Source: Phycisphaerales bacterium
Lineage (GTDB): Bacteria > Planctomycetota > Phycisphaerae > Sedimentisphaerales > Anaerobacaceae
Assembly (NCBI GenBank): GCA_003141315.1
Contig: PLLP01000014.1
Coordinates: 44,459-105,800 of the forward strand
Direction of reading: 5' to 3'
DNA length: 61,342 nucleotides
The notes beneath the pieces are model-generated. The model worked only from the letters and a program-made list of their open reading frames with translations, was not told the origin of the DNA and searched no databases. The stretch's first letter is position 1. The number at the start of each line of letters is the position of its first letter. Below are positions 52,622-60,206 of this stretch, piece by piece. Made by a program: the position numbers and the translations under genes.

Positions 52622-54118
52622 ATGGCGGGATTGACAAGAGGATATTTTTTGAAGGCAGCGGTTATTGGTATTGCTGCCGTAAGTATTCTTGGATGCGGCA
52701 GGCTGATGACGGTTGACAGGTCTCAGCGCAGTTCGCAGCCGAATATTCTCTTTATTGTTGTTGACGGCCTCAACGATTGCACGGGGTGTCTGGGCGGGAA
52801 ACCGCAGGCCAAAACTCCAAATATCGACAGCCTCGCAAAACGGGGGACGCTCTTTACCAATGCCTACTGTGCCGCCTGTGGAAGTCTTAACTCGCGGCTA
52901 ATCGTCCTTACCGGTCTTTGGGCAGGCGAAGATGGAGAGAAATCATATCGCTGGGCCAATGCTATTACATACTGGAGAACCCAATCGCCTGTTCTTAAAA
53001 AAGTATTAACAATTCCGGAGTATTTCAAAGCAAACGGCTATGAAGTAATCGGCAGCGGGAAAATATTTTCCGGCAATTTATGGAAGAATGAAAATGGATG
53101 GTATAGAAACCAGAACGATTTTACTATTTGGGATTCGTATTTTCCTCCGAAAGCAAAATCTGTCCTCGATTTCTTTCTGCCTTCGGCTGTAGTTGACAAT
53201 AATGGCACAGTTTCCTGGCAGCCCGCACCAAACGGCCCAAAACATTTAGTGCATCCTTCTGATTTTGACTGGGCGGCGATAGATTATCCTGATAGCCGAA
53301 CAGCAGATTATAAAATCGTAAGCTGGACAATTGACGAGCTTAGAAAAAATCATAAAAAACCGTTCTTTCTTGCTGTCGGCCTTTCCGCATCGGAGGTTTC
53401 CTGGTTTATTCCGAAAGAATATTTCGAGATGTATCCGCTCGACCATGTACAACTGCCGCCTATTGTTCAAAATGACATCAACGACATCCCGCCGGGTGTC
53501 AGAGAATTTGTACCGGATGAATCTTACAAGCAGATTGTTAAAAATAATCTATTGAAAAATGCCGTTCAGGCATACCTTGCCGGTACAACCTATATCGATG
53601 CACAGGTGGGAAGACTCATCGACGCCCTTGACAAAAGCCGCTATGCCGAAAACACCATAATCGTGCTTTTGTCCGACCGCGGTTTTCTTCTCGGCCAGAA
53701 GGAGCATTGGGGCGATGCTGCTCTTTGGGGAAAATCTACACATGTGCCTCTGATTATAATTGCTCCAAGTGCAGGCAAACCCTACAGCCGCTGCTCAAGA
53801 GCCGTGAGCCTGATTGATATTTACCCGACATTGATTGATTTGTGCAAGATGAAACCGCAGGCAAACCTTGCCGGTGAAAGCCTCGTGCCGCTGCTTAGTA
53901 ATCCGCAGGCACATAGAGAAACGCCTGCTATAACAATCTGTGGAGATATTATCCATTCTGTTCGCACAGAAAGATGGAGTTATATTAAATATCGCGATGG
54001 TTCGGAGGAGCTTTATGACCACCAGGCTGACCCGTGCGAGTTTACAAACCTTGCCGGCCGGCCGGAATATGACCATATTAAACTCGAACTTTTTGCCTGG
54101 ATTCCGGAAAATAAGTAA
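52622..54118 (+). CDS. Sulfatase-fold lipoprotein that has lost catalytic residues (pseudosulfatase)
   Basis: About 498 residues; ATG at 52622 is preferred to TTG at 52589. Lipoprotein signal ending SILGC. The body matches iduronate-2-sulfatase-type sulfatases end to end: NILFIVVDGLND, AKTPNIDSLAKRGTLFTNAYC, LTGLWAGE, PFFLAVGL, YPTLIDLC, YDHQADPCEFTNLA. But the catalytic places differ: the formylglycine motif CxPSR region reads CGSLNSR, so no Cys aligns at the modified position; the metal Asp pair DD is DG; SGKIF is followed by Ser not His; the RPHxPW region reads SASEVSW; and DHG reads DRG. It is therefore probably catalytically dead, perhaps a ligand-binding surface lipoprotein. Confidence 0.85.
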   Translation: MAGLTRGYFLKAAVIGIAAVSILGCGRLMTVDRSQRSSQPNILFIVVDGLNDCTGCLGGKPQAKTPNIDSLAKRGTLFTNAYCAACGSLNSRLIVLTGLWAGEDGEKSYRWANAITYWRTQSPVLKKVLTIPEYFKANGYEVIGSGKIFSGNLWKNENGWYRNQNDFTIWDSYFPPKAKSVLDFFLPSAVVDNNGTVSWQPAPNGPKHLVHPSDFDWAAIDYPDSRTADYKIVSWTIDELRKNHKKPFFLAVGLSASEVSWFIPKEYFEMYPLDHVQLPPIVQNDINDIPPGVREFVPDESYKQIVKNNLLKNAVQAYLAGTTYIDAQVGRLIDALDKSRYAENTIIVLLSDRGFLLGQKEHWGDAALWGKSTHVPLIIIAPSAGKPYSRCSRAVSLIDIYPTLIDLCKMKPQANLAGESLVPLLSNPQAHRETPAITICGDIIHSVRTERWSYIKYRDGSEELYDHQADPCEFTNLAGRPEYDHIKLELFAWIPENK

Positions 54119-54243
54119 TAATAACCATTGATTGTCCCATAATAACAGGACGAAAAATGCCCGGCGCAGGCGATTTAATGCAGAAAGCAAAAAAGTTTAT
54201 CTAAATATCCGAATTAGGCTATTTTCAAAAAGCGGTTTTCTTA

Positions 54244-54272
54244 TTGACAGAATGGGTATTTTCTTTTAGTAT
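54244..54272 (+). promoter_or_regulatory. Promoter of the HEAT-repeat gene
   Basis: Consensus TTGACA (54244-54249), 17 bases, TAGTAT (54267-54272). It lies 171 bases before the start, so the leader is long. Confidence 0.68.
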
Positions 54273-54412
54273 ATGCCTATATTAGTCGAAACAGTCTTAG
54301 AGGAACTGTAATCCGCGTAATGCGGATGGAAGTGCCGCGAAAATAAGGTTTTATGGTTTTTTGAGGCCTCGATTGCCTTTGTAATGACAAGGTTAGGCTT
54401 GTTTTTCGTCAA

Positions 54413-54427
54413 TCCGCCATAGGCGGG
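54413..54427. repeat. Dispersed palindrome copy before the HEAT-repeat gene
   Basis: TCCGCC (54413-54418)-ATA-GGCGGG (54422-54427), then TGGGAGAAG, which is the ribosome-binding site of the next gene. The repeat therefore sits in the translation initiation region. Confidence 0.65.
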
Positions 54428-54442
54428 TGGGAGAAGTTTGTC

Positions 54443-56254
54443 ATGCTCAATAGAACCGCTAAACTCGTCCTGATAATTATCGTTATGCTTCCCTTTATGG
54501 CTTTGGCCGAGACGGCTGACCAAAATGATGTGACGAACAATTTCAATGACCTGCTTCATTATCTTACTATAGGCAGGCTCGACCTTTCAAAGGCTTATGC
54601 GACGCGTATCCTCGAAGGCAATCCCGACCCTGTCCTGCTGTTCAGCATCTCCGGCGAAAATCCGCAAAGTTATACTGTTTTGCAGAGGGCCAAAGATAAT
54701 AAATTTGATACGCAATTATCCGATTTGTGCGGCAAGGTTCTCGCCACCATTGATAAGGGCAGATTTATTCGCCGCCAGGACCCGAAGGTTATCCTCGAAG
54801 AAGTAAAGCGTCTCAGCACTACGCCGCGCGGGCAGCTTGCCGCAGTCAAAAGACTTCAGGATGCCGGCGAATATTCGATAATGTTTATGCTCGATGCCCT
54901 CACCGACCCCGCACGCAAGGATGAATGGCCTAATATCGTTATAGCCCTTCCTAAAATCGGCAGAGACGCCATCAGGCCTCTCGTCGCCGCTCTGCAGACT
55001 GATGATGTATCCACAAAAACCGCAATTATCGAATCCCTCGCTAAAATGGAATACCCGCAGACTTTGGCTTACCTCAAATACATCCTCGAAACCGAAAAAT
55101 CAGAACAGATTCGCCAGATAGCAGCCGAGGGCATCCAGAAAATTGACGCATCAGCATTGACGCTTCCTTCGGCCCAGCTTTTTTATAACCTTGCTGAAAA
55201 TTATTATTATCGTGCCGATTCCGTTGCCCCCGCTGCCGATGCGAACATTGCGAACATCTGGTTCTGGAATGCCGAAAAAAAGAGCCTCGAAAGGGTTGAG
55301 GTTGACAAGGGTTATTTCTTCGAGCTGATGACGATGCGATGCTGCGAGTGGTCATTGAAGGCAGATAGCTCTTACGGCGAGGCGATAGGGCTTTGGCTTG
55401 CCGCCTTCTTTAAGGCGGAATCTACAGGCGTTGCGATGCCGGCTTATTTCGGCCAGGCTCATCCCGATGCCTTTACCTATGCCATTACCGCAGGCCCGGA
55501 ATATCTCCATCAGGCTCTTGAACGGGCGCTGAGGGATAAGGATTCTCATGTAGCCCTTGCTGCCATCGAAGGCCTGGCAAAAACCGCAGGTGAAAAATCT
55601 ATTGTCTACCGGCTCGGTATCGTTCAGCCTTTGATGCAGGCGCTTTCCTATGATGATAAAGCGGTAAGATATAGCGCCGCCATCGCCATTGCCACCGCAG
55701 GGCCGACACAAACATTTTCCGAAAGCTCCCTCGTAATTCAAAATCTCGCCGAAGCCATCAGCCGGCAGGATGCAAATGATTCAAATAGTCAGCCTAATCA
55801 AAAATTAGATAGCAAGCTGGCGGATGATTACGCCATTCGAAGTCTTGAAGTTATGCTCAAACTTGGCCAGACAAAAAATCCTGTTATAAATTTATCCGCG
55901 GCGCAGCCGGAGCTGATAAAAGCGACAAGAGACAGCCGAATACCTGTTCGGATTCTTGCAGGCCAGGTTCTCGCATACATAAACAGCCCCAACGCCCAGC
56001 GAGCTATCGTTGCTATGGGTCTTCATACCGCAAATCAATTAGATGTCCGCATCGCTGCCTTCAATTCACTCGCTGCTTCTGCAAAGCTTAGCGGCAATCT
56101 TTTGGAGGGCGATTTTGTCGATGCCGTTTTTTCTCTGATAAGCTCGCCGCAAACACCTCCGGAGTTGAAGACCGCAGCCGCTGCCGCCTACGGCGCATTG
56201 AACCTGCCAAGCAAAAAGGTTAAAGACCTGATTCTCAATCAGTCAAAAAGCTGA
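54443..56254 (+). CDS. Secreted HEAT-repeat protein
   Basis: 603 residues. Signal peptide MLNRTAKLVLIIIVMLPFMALAE. Helical repeats of HEAT/PBS-lyase type cover most of the rest, e.g. PNIVIALPKIGRDAIRPLVAALQ, IIESLAKMEYPQTLAYLKYIL, ALAAIEGLAKTAGE, DDKAVRYSAAIAIATAGPTQ, DSRIPVRILAGQVLAYINSPN. Two short stretches (residues 30-70, 255-300) are non-repeat. It is probably a periplasmic scaffold; no enzyme motif is seen. GGGAGAAG 7 bases before ATG comes from a dispersed repeat. The closest homologues are expected among planctomycete hypothetical proteins (inference). Confidence 0.8.
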   Translation: MLNRTAKLVLIIIVMLPFMALAETADQNDVTNNFNDLLHYLTIGRLDLSKAYATRILEGNPDPVLLFSISGENPQSYTVLQRAKDNKFDTQLSDLCGKVLATIDKGRFIRRQDPKVILEEVKRLSTTPRGQLAAVKRLQDAGEYSIMFMLDALTDPARKDEWPNIVIALPKIGRDAIRPLVAALQTDDVSTKTAIIESLAKMEYPQTLAYLKYILETEKSEQIRQIAAEGIQKIDASALTLPSAQLFYNLAENYYYRADSVAPAADANIANIWFWNAEKKSLERVEVDKGYFFELMTMRCCEWSLKADSSYGEAIGLWLAAFFKAESTGVAMPAYFGQAHPDAFTYAITAGPEYLHQALERALRDKDSHVALAAIEGLAKTAGEKSIVYRLGIVQPLMQALSYDDKAVRYSAAIAIATAGPTQTFSESSLVIQNLAEAISRQDANDSNSQPNQKLDSKLADDYAIRSLEVMLKLGQTKNPVINLSAAQPELIKATRDSRIPVRILAGQVLAYINSPNAQRAIVAMGLHTANQLDVRIAAFNSLAASAKLSGNLLEGDFVDAVFSLISSPQTPPELKTAAAAAYGALNLPSKKVKDLILNQSKS

Positions 56255-56322
56255 TTTGTCTTTATGCGGGATTCTGTAAAACGAATATCGGCGATAGAGC
56301 AACGATTAGCCGAAAAGCAAAA

Positions 56323-57171
56323 TTAGCGTTTTCTTTTCAACATCACCGCACCGAGGCCGAGAAGTAAAATCGTAGCTGGTTCAGGAACAGGCTGCACTGC
56401 GATATACATTGGGTAATTCAAGCCCGATGCAAAGACAGACCTGTTCCCACTCGGATCGAATTTATAAATCATCCCGGTGCCCGGATCGTAGCCTTCATCG
56501 GCAACATAGAGATTTCCGATACTATCGAACGCGAGACCCGTAGGGCATCCAAAACCCGAGGCGAAGACAGACCCCTTTCCACTTGGGTCGAATTTATCAA
56601 TCGTCCCGCTGTCAAAATTGGAAACGTAGAGATTTCCGATACTGTCGAACGCAAGCCCTAAAGCATTAATGTTCAAAGCAACAGACATGTTTCCCCTTGG
56701 ATCAAACTTATCAATCGTCCCCCTGTCAACATTGGCAACGTAGAGATTGTCGCTTTTGTCGAACGCAAGCGCAAAAACAATATCTTCGTTTGATGTGAAG
56801 ATAGACTTGTTTCCACTTGGGTCGAATTTATCAATCGTCCCGTGGCCATTATCAACAACATAGAGATTCCCGACGCTGTCGAACGCGAGACCCATAGGGA
56901 ATTCAACACTCCCGAAGATAAACCTGTTTCCACTTGGATCGAATTTTTCAATCGTCCCTCTGCTAAAATCGTCAACATAGAGATTTCCGATGCTGTCGAA
57001 TGCGAGACCCATAGGGAATTCAAAACCCGACGCGAAGACAGACCTGTTTCCACTCGAATCAAATTTCTCAATCGTCGAGTCACACGGGACGTAAATGAAA
57101 TCGGCATACGCGAATGAATTGGTCAGTAAGACAAGCACAACCACAGCACAAATTGTAATTAACCTTTTCAT
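56323..57171 (-). CDS. PEP-CTERM protein with six NHL-like repeats (beta-propeller)
   Basis: 282 residues from ATG at 57171, with GAGAGGAAAG upstream; the earlier frame start is not used. Signal peptide MKRLITICAVVVLVLLTNSFAYA. Six units of about 40 residues follow, each with a GLAFDSIGNLYVxD strand pair, then GTIDKFDPSGN and SVFASGF. Six such blades would make an NHL-like beta-propeller. The units are close to identical in DNA, suggesting recent duplication. The C-terminus is VPEPATILLLGLGAVMLKRKR, a PEP-CTERM sorting signal. It is likely surface-exposed or secreted and possibly ligand-binding. Confidence 0.87.
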   Translation of the reverse strand: MKRLITICAVVVLVLLTNSFAYADFIYVPCDSTIEKFDSSGNRSVFASGFEFPMGLAFDSIGNLYVDDFSRGTIEKFDPSGNRFIFGSVEFPMGLAFDSVGNLYVVDNGHGTIDKFDPSGNKSIFTSNEDIVFALAFDKSDNLYVANVDRGTIDKFDPRGNMSVALNINALGLAFDSIGNLYVSNFDSGTIDKFDPSGKGSVFASGFGCPTGLAFDSIGNLYVADEGYDPGTGMIYKFDPSGNRSVFASGLNYPMYIAVQPVPEPATILLLGLGAVMLKRKR

Positions 57172-57528
57172 CTTTCCTCTCCTCAAAAAAAATAAAATGG
57201 CTGAATCATAAATAAACTTTTTGCATCCTGATGTACATAGGTATTGATTCTGACAAAAGGAATGAACCAATAAAAGGCAAAATTACTATCTCTTCTCATC
57301 TCATCACGCTCCACACTTTTTTCAGACAAATTGTGCCTGAAAAAACCGCTATTATTATAGGCTTTCCGCTGGTGAATTTCAAGGAAAAAAAGGACTAAAT
57401 ATTACCTTTTTAGGCCATTTTTCGTTAATATGTCAACTGTATTGAAATTAAATCGGGTTACTGGTTAGCTATGGCAAGCGGTTCAGGCAGGGCGGGAGGC
57501 CATGCTTGTGTTGCAGAGGCGGTAAATG
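57172..57528. other. Gene-free stretch between the propeller gene and cvpA
   Basis: Contains a perfect inverted repeat TTTTTTCAG (57317-57325)/CTGAAAAAA (57337-57345); CTGGTTAGCTATGG (57461-57474), repeated exactly at 10979-10992; and a possible minus-strand promoter with TTGACA at 57436-57431. The region 57460-57520 is G-rich (GGCAGGGCGGGAGGCC). No gene is seen. Confidence 0.55.
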
Positions 57529-58236
57529 TTATCTGACGCCTCTCTTATTAATTTCGGAAGAGCCGCTGCCGCTGCCTCTGCGATTGGGAGGCATGTTTTG
57601 CTGCGGTGTTCCAGGTGGACAACCTTCGACGGTGTTCGGTTCGGTTATCTGGTTCGGCTCATTTGTTGAAGGCGTCTTTGGTCTTGGAATCTCTTTCTTT
57701 TCGGCTGGTTTCATAAGGTCTGCAATCGCCACGTCGGCGCTTAAAAAATTGCTTTTGGACGAGACCAGATTATTAACCTTGCTTACCCACCATTTGATAT
57801 TTGAGGCGTTATTCTGCTGAAACTTTAAATCGAACCCGATATCGGCCAGTACCTGCTCTTTTGCGACCGGCGTGAGACTTATCAGCAGGCACGCAAATGA
57901 CCAAATCAAAAAGCCGTTCACGAATCCGATAATGCCTGACCCGATTACGTCGAGCACCCTCGGGAATGTCACGTCGAACTGGCTTGTGAAATATATAAAA
58001 GACAGGGCGGACAGGATTGCAAACGAAGCGACCCATATCCCCAGCACAATCAGTGCGTTGTTGTATGGCGTATCGGCTGCCGCCTGAACCATTGGCGCGA
58101 CTACCGGCCTTAAAAAAATCGCAAGGTAAGTCGAAATAATCGTGTTGAAAAGCGTCACCCAGGTCTCATAGAGACCGTTCTTGATGGCCCACGCCACGAA
58201 AAGCCCACTTACTATTATGCCTACCCAAAAAATCAT
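57529..58236 (-). CDS. CvpA-family membrane protein
   Basis: 235 residues. Four helices (IFWVGIIVSGLFVAWAI; TLFNTIISTYLAIFL; ALIVLGIWVASFAILSALSFIYF; GSGIIGFVNGFLIWSFACLLISL) form the CvpA/colicin V production fold; LDVIGSGIIGFVNGFLIW is the family signature. After the last helix comes a soluble tail, Pro/Thr/Asn-rich with repeats PNTVEGCPPGTPQQNMPPN and a SGSGSS end. CvpA proteins are implicated in membrane integrity and cell envelope stress. It lies downstream of the GspE-like gene on the same strand. Confidence 0.85.
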   Translation of the reverse strand: MIFWVGIIVSGLFVAWAIKNGLYETWVTLFNTIISTYLAIFLRPVVAPMVQAAADTPYNNALIVLGIWVASFAILSALSFIYFTSQFDVTFPRVLDVIGSGIIGFVNGFLIWSFACLLISLTPVAKEQVLADIGFDLKFQQNNASNIKWWVSKVNNLVSSKSNFLSADVAIADLMKPAEKKEIPRPKTPSTNEPNQITEPNTVEGCPPGTPQQNMPPNRRGSGSGSSEINKRGVR

Positions 58237-58253
58237 ATCTAATTCCGCATTCT

Positions 58254-58269
58254 GTCCGCCTGGGCGGAC
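58254..58269 (-). repeat. Dispersed palindrome copy between the GspE-like gene and cvpA
   Basis: GTCCGCC (58254-58260)-TG-GGCGGAC (58263-58269), flanked on the minus strand by AAGAATACAGAACACA, the same word family as before the copy at 4144-4164. It lies in the 52-base space between the two minus-strand genes. Confidence 0.75.
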
Positions 58270-58288
58270 TGTGTTCTGTATTCTTAAA

Positions 58289-59902
58289 TTATCCTGTCAC
58301 TCTTTGCAGCTCTTCCAAACTTGTTATTCCCGCGAATACCTTTTTTAATCCTTCTTTCCGCATATTGGTAATGCCTTTTTGGTCGCCCTTCGACCTCATT
58401 TCCTCCACCGGCAGTTTGCTATCTGCTATGGCGTTCTTTAAGTTGGTATCTACAATCATAATATCGCCAATCGCGGTCCTTCCTTTGTAGCCGGTGCTGT
58501 TGCAGAAATCGCAGCCGCCCGCCGAGCAAAGGTTGGAATAATTCACGTTATTCTTTTTGAAGCACTCTATCTGCTTTTCAGTGAGTTTGGCCGGCTGCCT
58601 GCAGTTTTCGCAGAGTTTGCGGACGAGCCTCTGTGAGACTAAAAGGTTCAGGCCCGATGCAATCAGCAGCGGTGAGACGCCCAAATCCATCAGCCGCATA
58701 AGCGCTGATGCATTGCTGGAGCTGTGTATCGTCGCCATCACTAAGTGTCCCGTCTGCGATGCCCGAAGCGCTATCGATGCCGTCTCTTCATCCCTTATTT
58801 CGCCCACGCAGATTACATCCGGGTCTTGTCTCAAAATACTCCGCAGGCTTTTTGCAAACGTGATGTCCGCTCGCTGATTAATCTCAATCTGGCTGGCGTC
58901 CGGGATTACGCATTCAATCGGGTCTTCGACCGTAATTACATTGCGGGAAAACAGGTCTATCTCGTTGAGCATCGCATACAGCGTCGTTGTTTTTCCGCAG
59001 CCGGTCGGCCCGCATAAAAGAATCATTCCTGAAGGTTTCAGCAGATAGTCTTTGATGGTTTTAAGTTGGATGTTCGACAGTCCCACACTTTCAAGTTTGG
59101 TCGAGCCGGCGTTGAAATTCAGGACTCTTATAGATAATTTCTCGCCGTGCATAACGCCCGCGCTTGCCACACGGAAGGAAAAACCTCTTTCCGCCGTCTT
59201 GGCCGAAAATGCGCCGTCCTGAGGCCTTCGCTTTTCCGAAATATCCATCCCCGAAACTGCCTTGATGCTGTTTATCACAGCCTGGCATTGCTCGAAATCA
59301 ATTTGCTGAACCGTCCTCAACATTCCATCCACACGCAGCCTTACGCTGTAGGTCGAATCATCCTTCGGGTCAATCAGGATATCGCTTGCCTGTTCTGCGA
59401 GGGCATCGAAAATAATGTTATCGGTAAGGCTTAAAATCTGCCTGTCTTCCTTGGCTATTTTTTCGCCGCCGTAGACCTCGCGAATTTCTTTTCCTGACGA
59501 ATGGAGCAGTAATATTTCCCGTGTGGATTTTGAGGATGATTCCAGTGATTTCAATTTCGTAATTCCCGTCTGCACCCCGTCTTTGAGCCTGCCGACAAAA
59601 CCCGTTTCGACGCCGGAATAATTGAATATGCTGTCGGTTATCAGCAGGAACAAATAAAGAATTGGCCCCAGGAAAAGACCGGCAACGTTAGCCAAAGTCC
59701 GGGCCCTTTCAGGTACAAGCGGGTTAAACTGGAGATGCTGGATTGTATAGAGACACGCATACACCCACCCGACGAGCATCAAAAGCTTTGCTACGCTGAA
59801 AGGCAGGGCGATAGCCTCTGCTATGATTAGTCCCTGTGCCGATGCCGCATAATGCGGCGCCGCCAGCGAAGCCTCCATAAGTCCGCCTAATGTGAATACC
59901 AA
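58289..59902 (-). CDS. GspE/PilB-like secretion ATPase with N-terminal membrane helices
   Basis: Powers pseudopilus or pilus assembly. 537 residues. Unlike ordinary GspE/PilB, the first 110 residues have hydrophobic segments (LIIAEAIALPFSVAKLLMLVGWVYACLY and VAGLFLGPILYLFLLI), suggesting a membrane anchor in place of the cytoplasmic N1E/MshEN domain. The ATPase part is standard: DILIDPKDD, Walker A CGPTGCGKTTT (about 297), Asp box VEDPIEC, Walker B QDPDVICVGEIRDEETA, ATIHSSS, and two Cys pairs LCENC and CDFCNSTGYKGR. The start is TTG at 59902 with GAGGAG 8 bases upstream, better placed than the ATG at 59878. Partner of the secretin/pseudopilins at 30-34 kb is plausible. Confidence 0.88.
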   Translation of the reverse strand: MVFTLGGLMEASLAAPHYAASAQGLIIAEAIALPFSVAKLLMLVGWVYACLYTIQHLQFNPLVPERARTLANVAGLFLGPILYLFLLITDSIFNYSGVETGFVGRLKDGVQTGITKLKSLESSSKSTREILLLHSSGKEIREVYGGEKIAKEDRQILSLTDNIIFDALAEQASDILIDPKDDSTYSVRLRVDGMLRTVQQIDFEQCQAVINSIKAVSGMDISEKRRPQDGAFSAKTAERGFSFRVASAGVMHGEKLSIRVLNFNAGSTKLESVGLSNIQLKTIKDYLLKPSGMILLCGPTGCGKTTTLYAMLNEIDLFSRNVITVEDPIECVIPDASQIEINQRADITFAKSLRSILRQDPDVICVGEIRDEETASIALRASQTGHLVMATIHSSSNASALMRLMDLGVSPLLIASGLNLLVSQRLVRKLCENCRQPAKLTEKQIECFKKNNVNYSNLCSAGGCDFCNSTGYKGRTAIGDIMIVDTNLKNAIADSKLPVEEMRSKGDQKGITNMRKEGLKKVFAGITSLEELQRVTG

Positions 59903-60206
59903 ACCTGTTTCTCCTCAAGTCCGACCTGAAATAAGAACAAGTTAGACAATTTTTCAAGTATAGCATATTGCCGCCGGTTTGGCAAATGTTTTTCGACAAA
60001 ATAATCGTTTAATTCTGTGTTAATAAAGATATTGACATTGTTTTTATTTCTGGTTAGATTTACCCTGTTAGCTCAGTTTGGAAACAAGGCTTCCAATGGA
60101 TTAAAAACGCCGCCGTTTTTATCGACCCTGGTATAACAGGGGGGTTCTCCGGCGGGGCTTACACAGGCGATTGCAGAAGAAAAAAACTGTTTCTGGATAA
60201 GAATTT
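59903..60206 (+). promoter_or_regulatory. Structured leader of thrS with a tRNA-like element
   Basis: From about 60063 the leader can fold several ways. CCCTGTTA (60063-60070) is complementary to TAACAGGG (60134-60141), but CCCTG (60126-60130) also pairs with the same CAGGG. TTAGCTCAGTTTGG (60068-60081) looks like a tRNA D-arm. AAAAACG/CGTTTTT (60103-60109/60114-60120) is a hairpin whose loop can pair with CGGCGG (60150-60155) through CCGCCG (60110-60115). In E. coli thrS is autoregulated through a tRNA-like operator; the arrangement here recalls that. No T-box signature is present. Confidence 0.5.
60032..60060 (+). promoter_or_regulatory. Promoter of thrS
   Basis: TTGACA (60032-60037), 17 bases, TAGATT (60055-60060). 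The expected RNA start (about 60067) falls inside the first complementary segment of the leader, so part of that stem may not be transcribed. Confidence 0.65.

Larger units (their letters stand above)
54119..54442 (+). other. Gene-free leader of the HEAT-repeat gene
   Basis: Holds a promoter (54244-54272), a small hairpin ATCCGC-GTAAT-GCGGAT near 54310-54328, and a dispersed palindrome copy that ends at the ribosome-binding site (54413-54427). No reading frame of interest is present. Confidence 0.6.

Noticed and set aside
57317-57345. Intrinsic terminator between cvpA and the propeller gene
   Set aside because: The T-run lies in the 5' arm of the inverted repeat on both strands, so neither strand has the stem-then-U-run order.
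60063-60141. A true tRNA gene in the thrS leader
   Set aside because: The D-arm-like word and acceptor-like pairing are present but there is no standard anticodon arm or T-arm with TTCRA, so it is at most a mimic.
60063-60206. T-box riboswitch controlling thrS
   Set aside because: There is no T-box sequence (GGGTGGNACCGCG) and no specifier-loop plus terminator arrangement.
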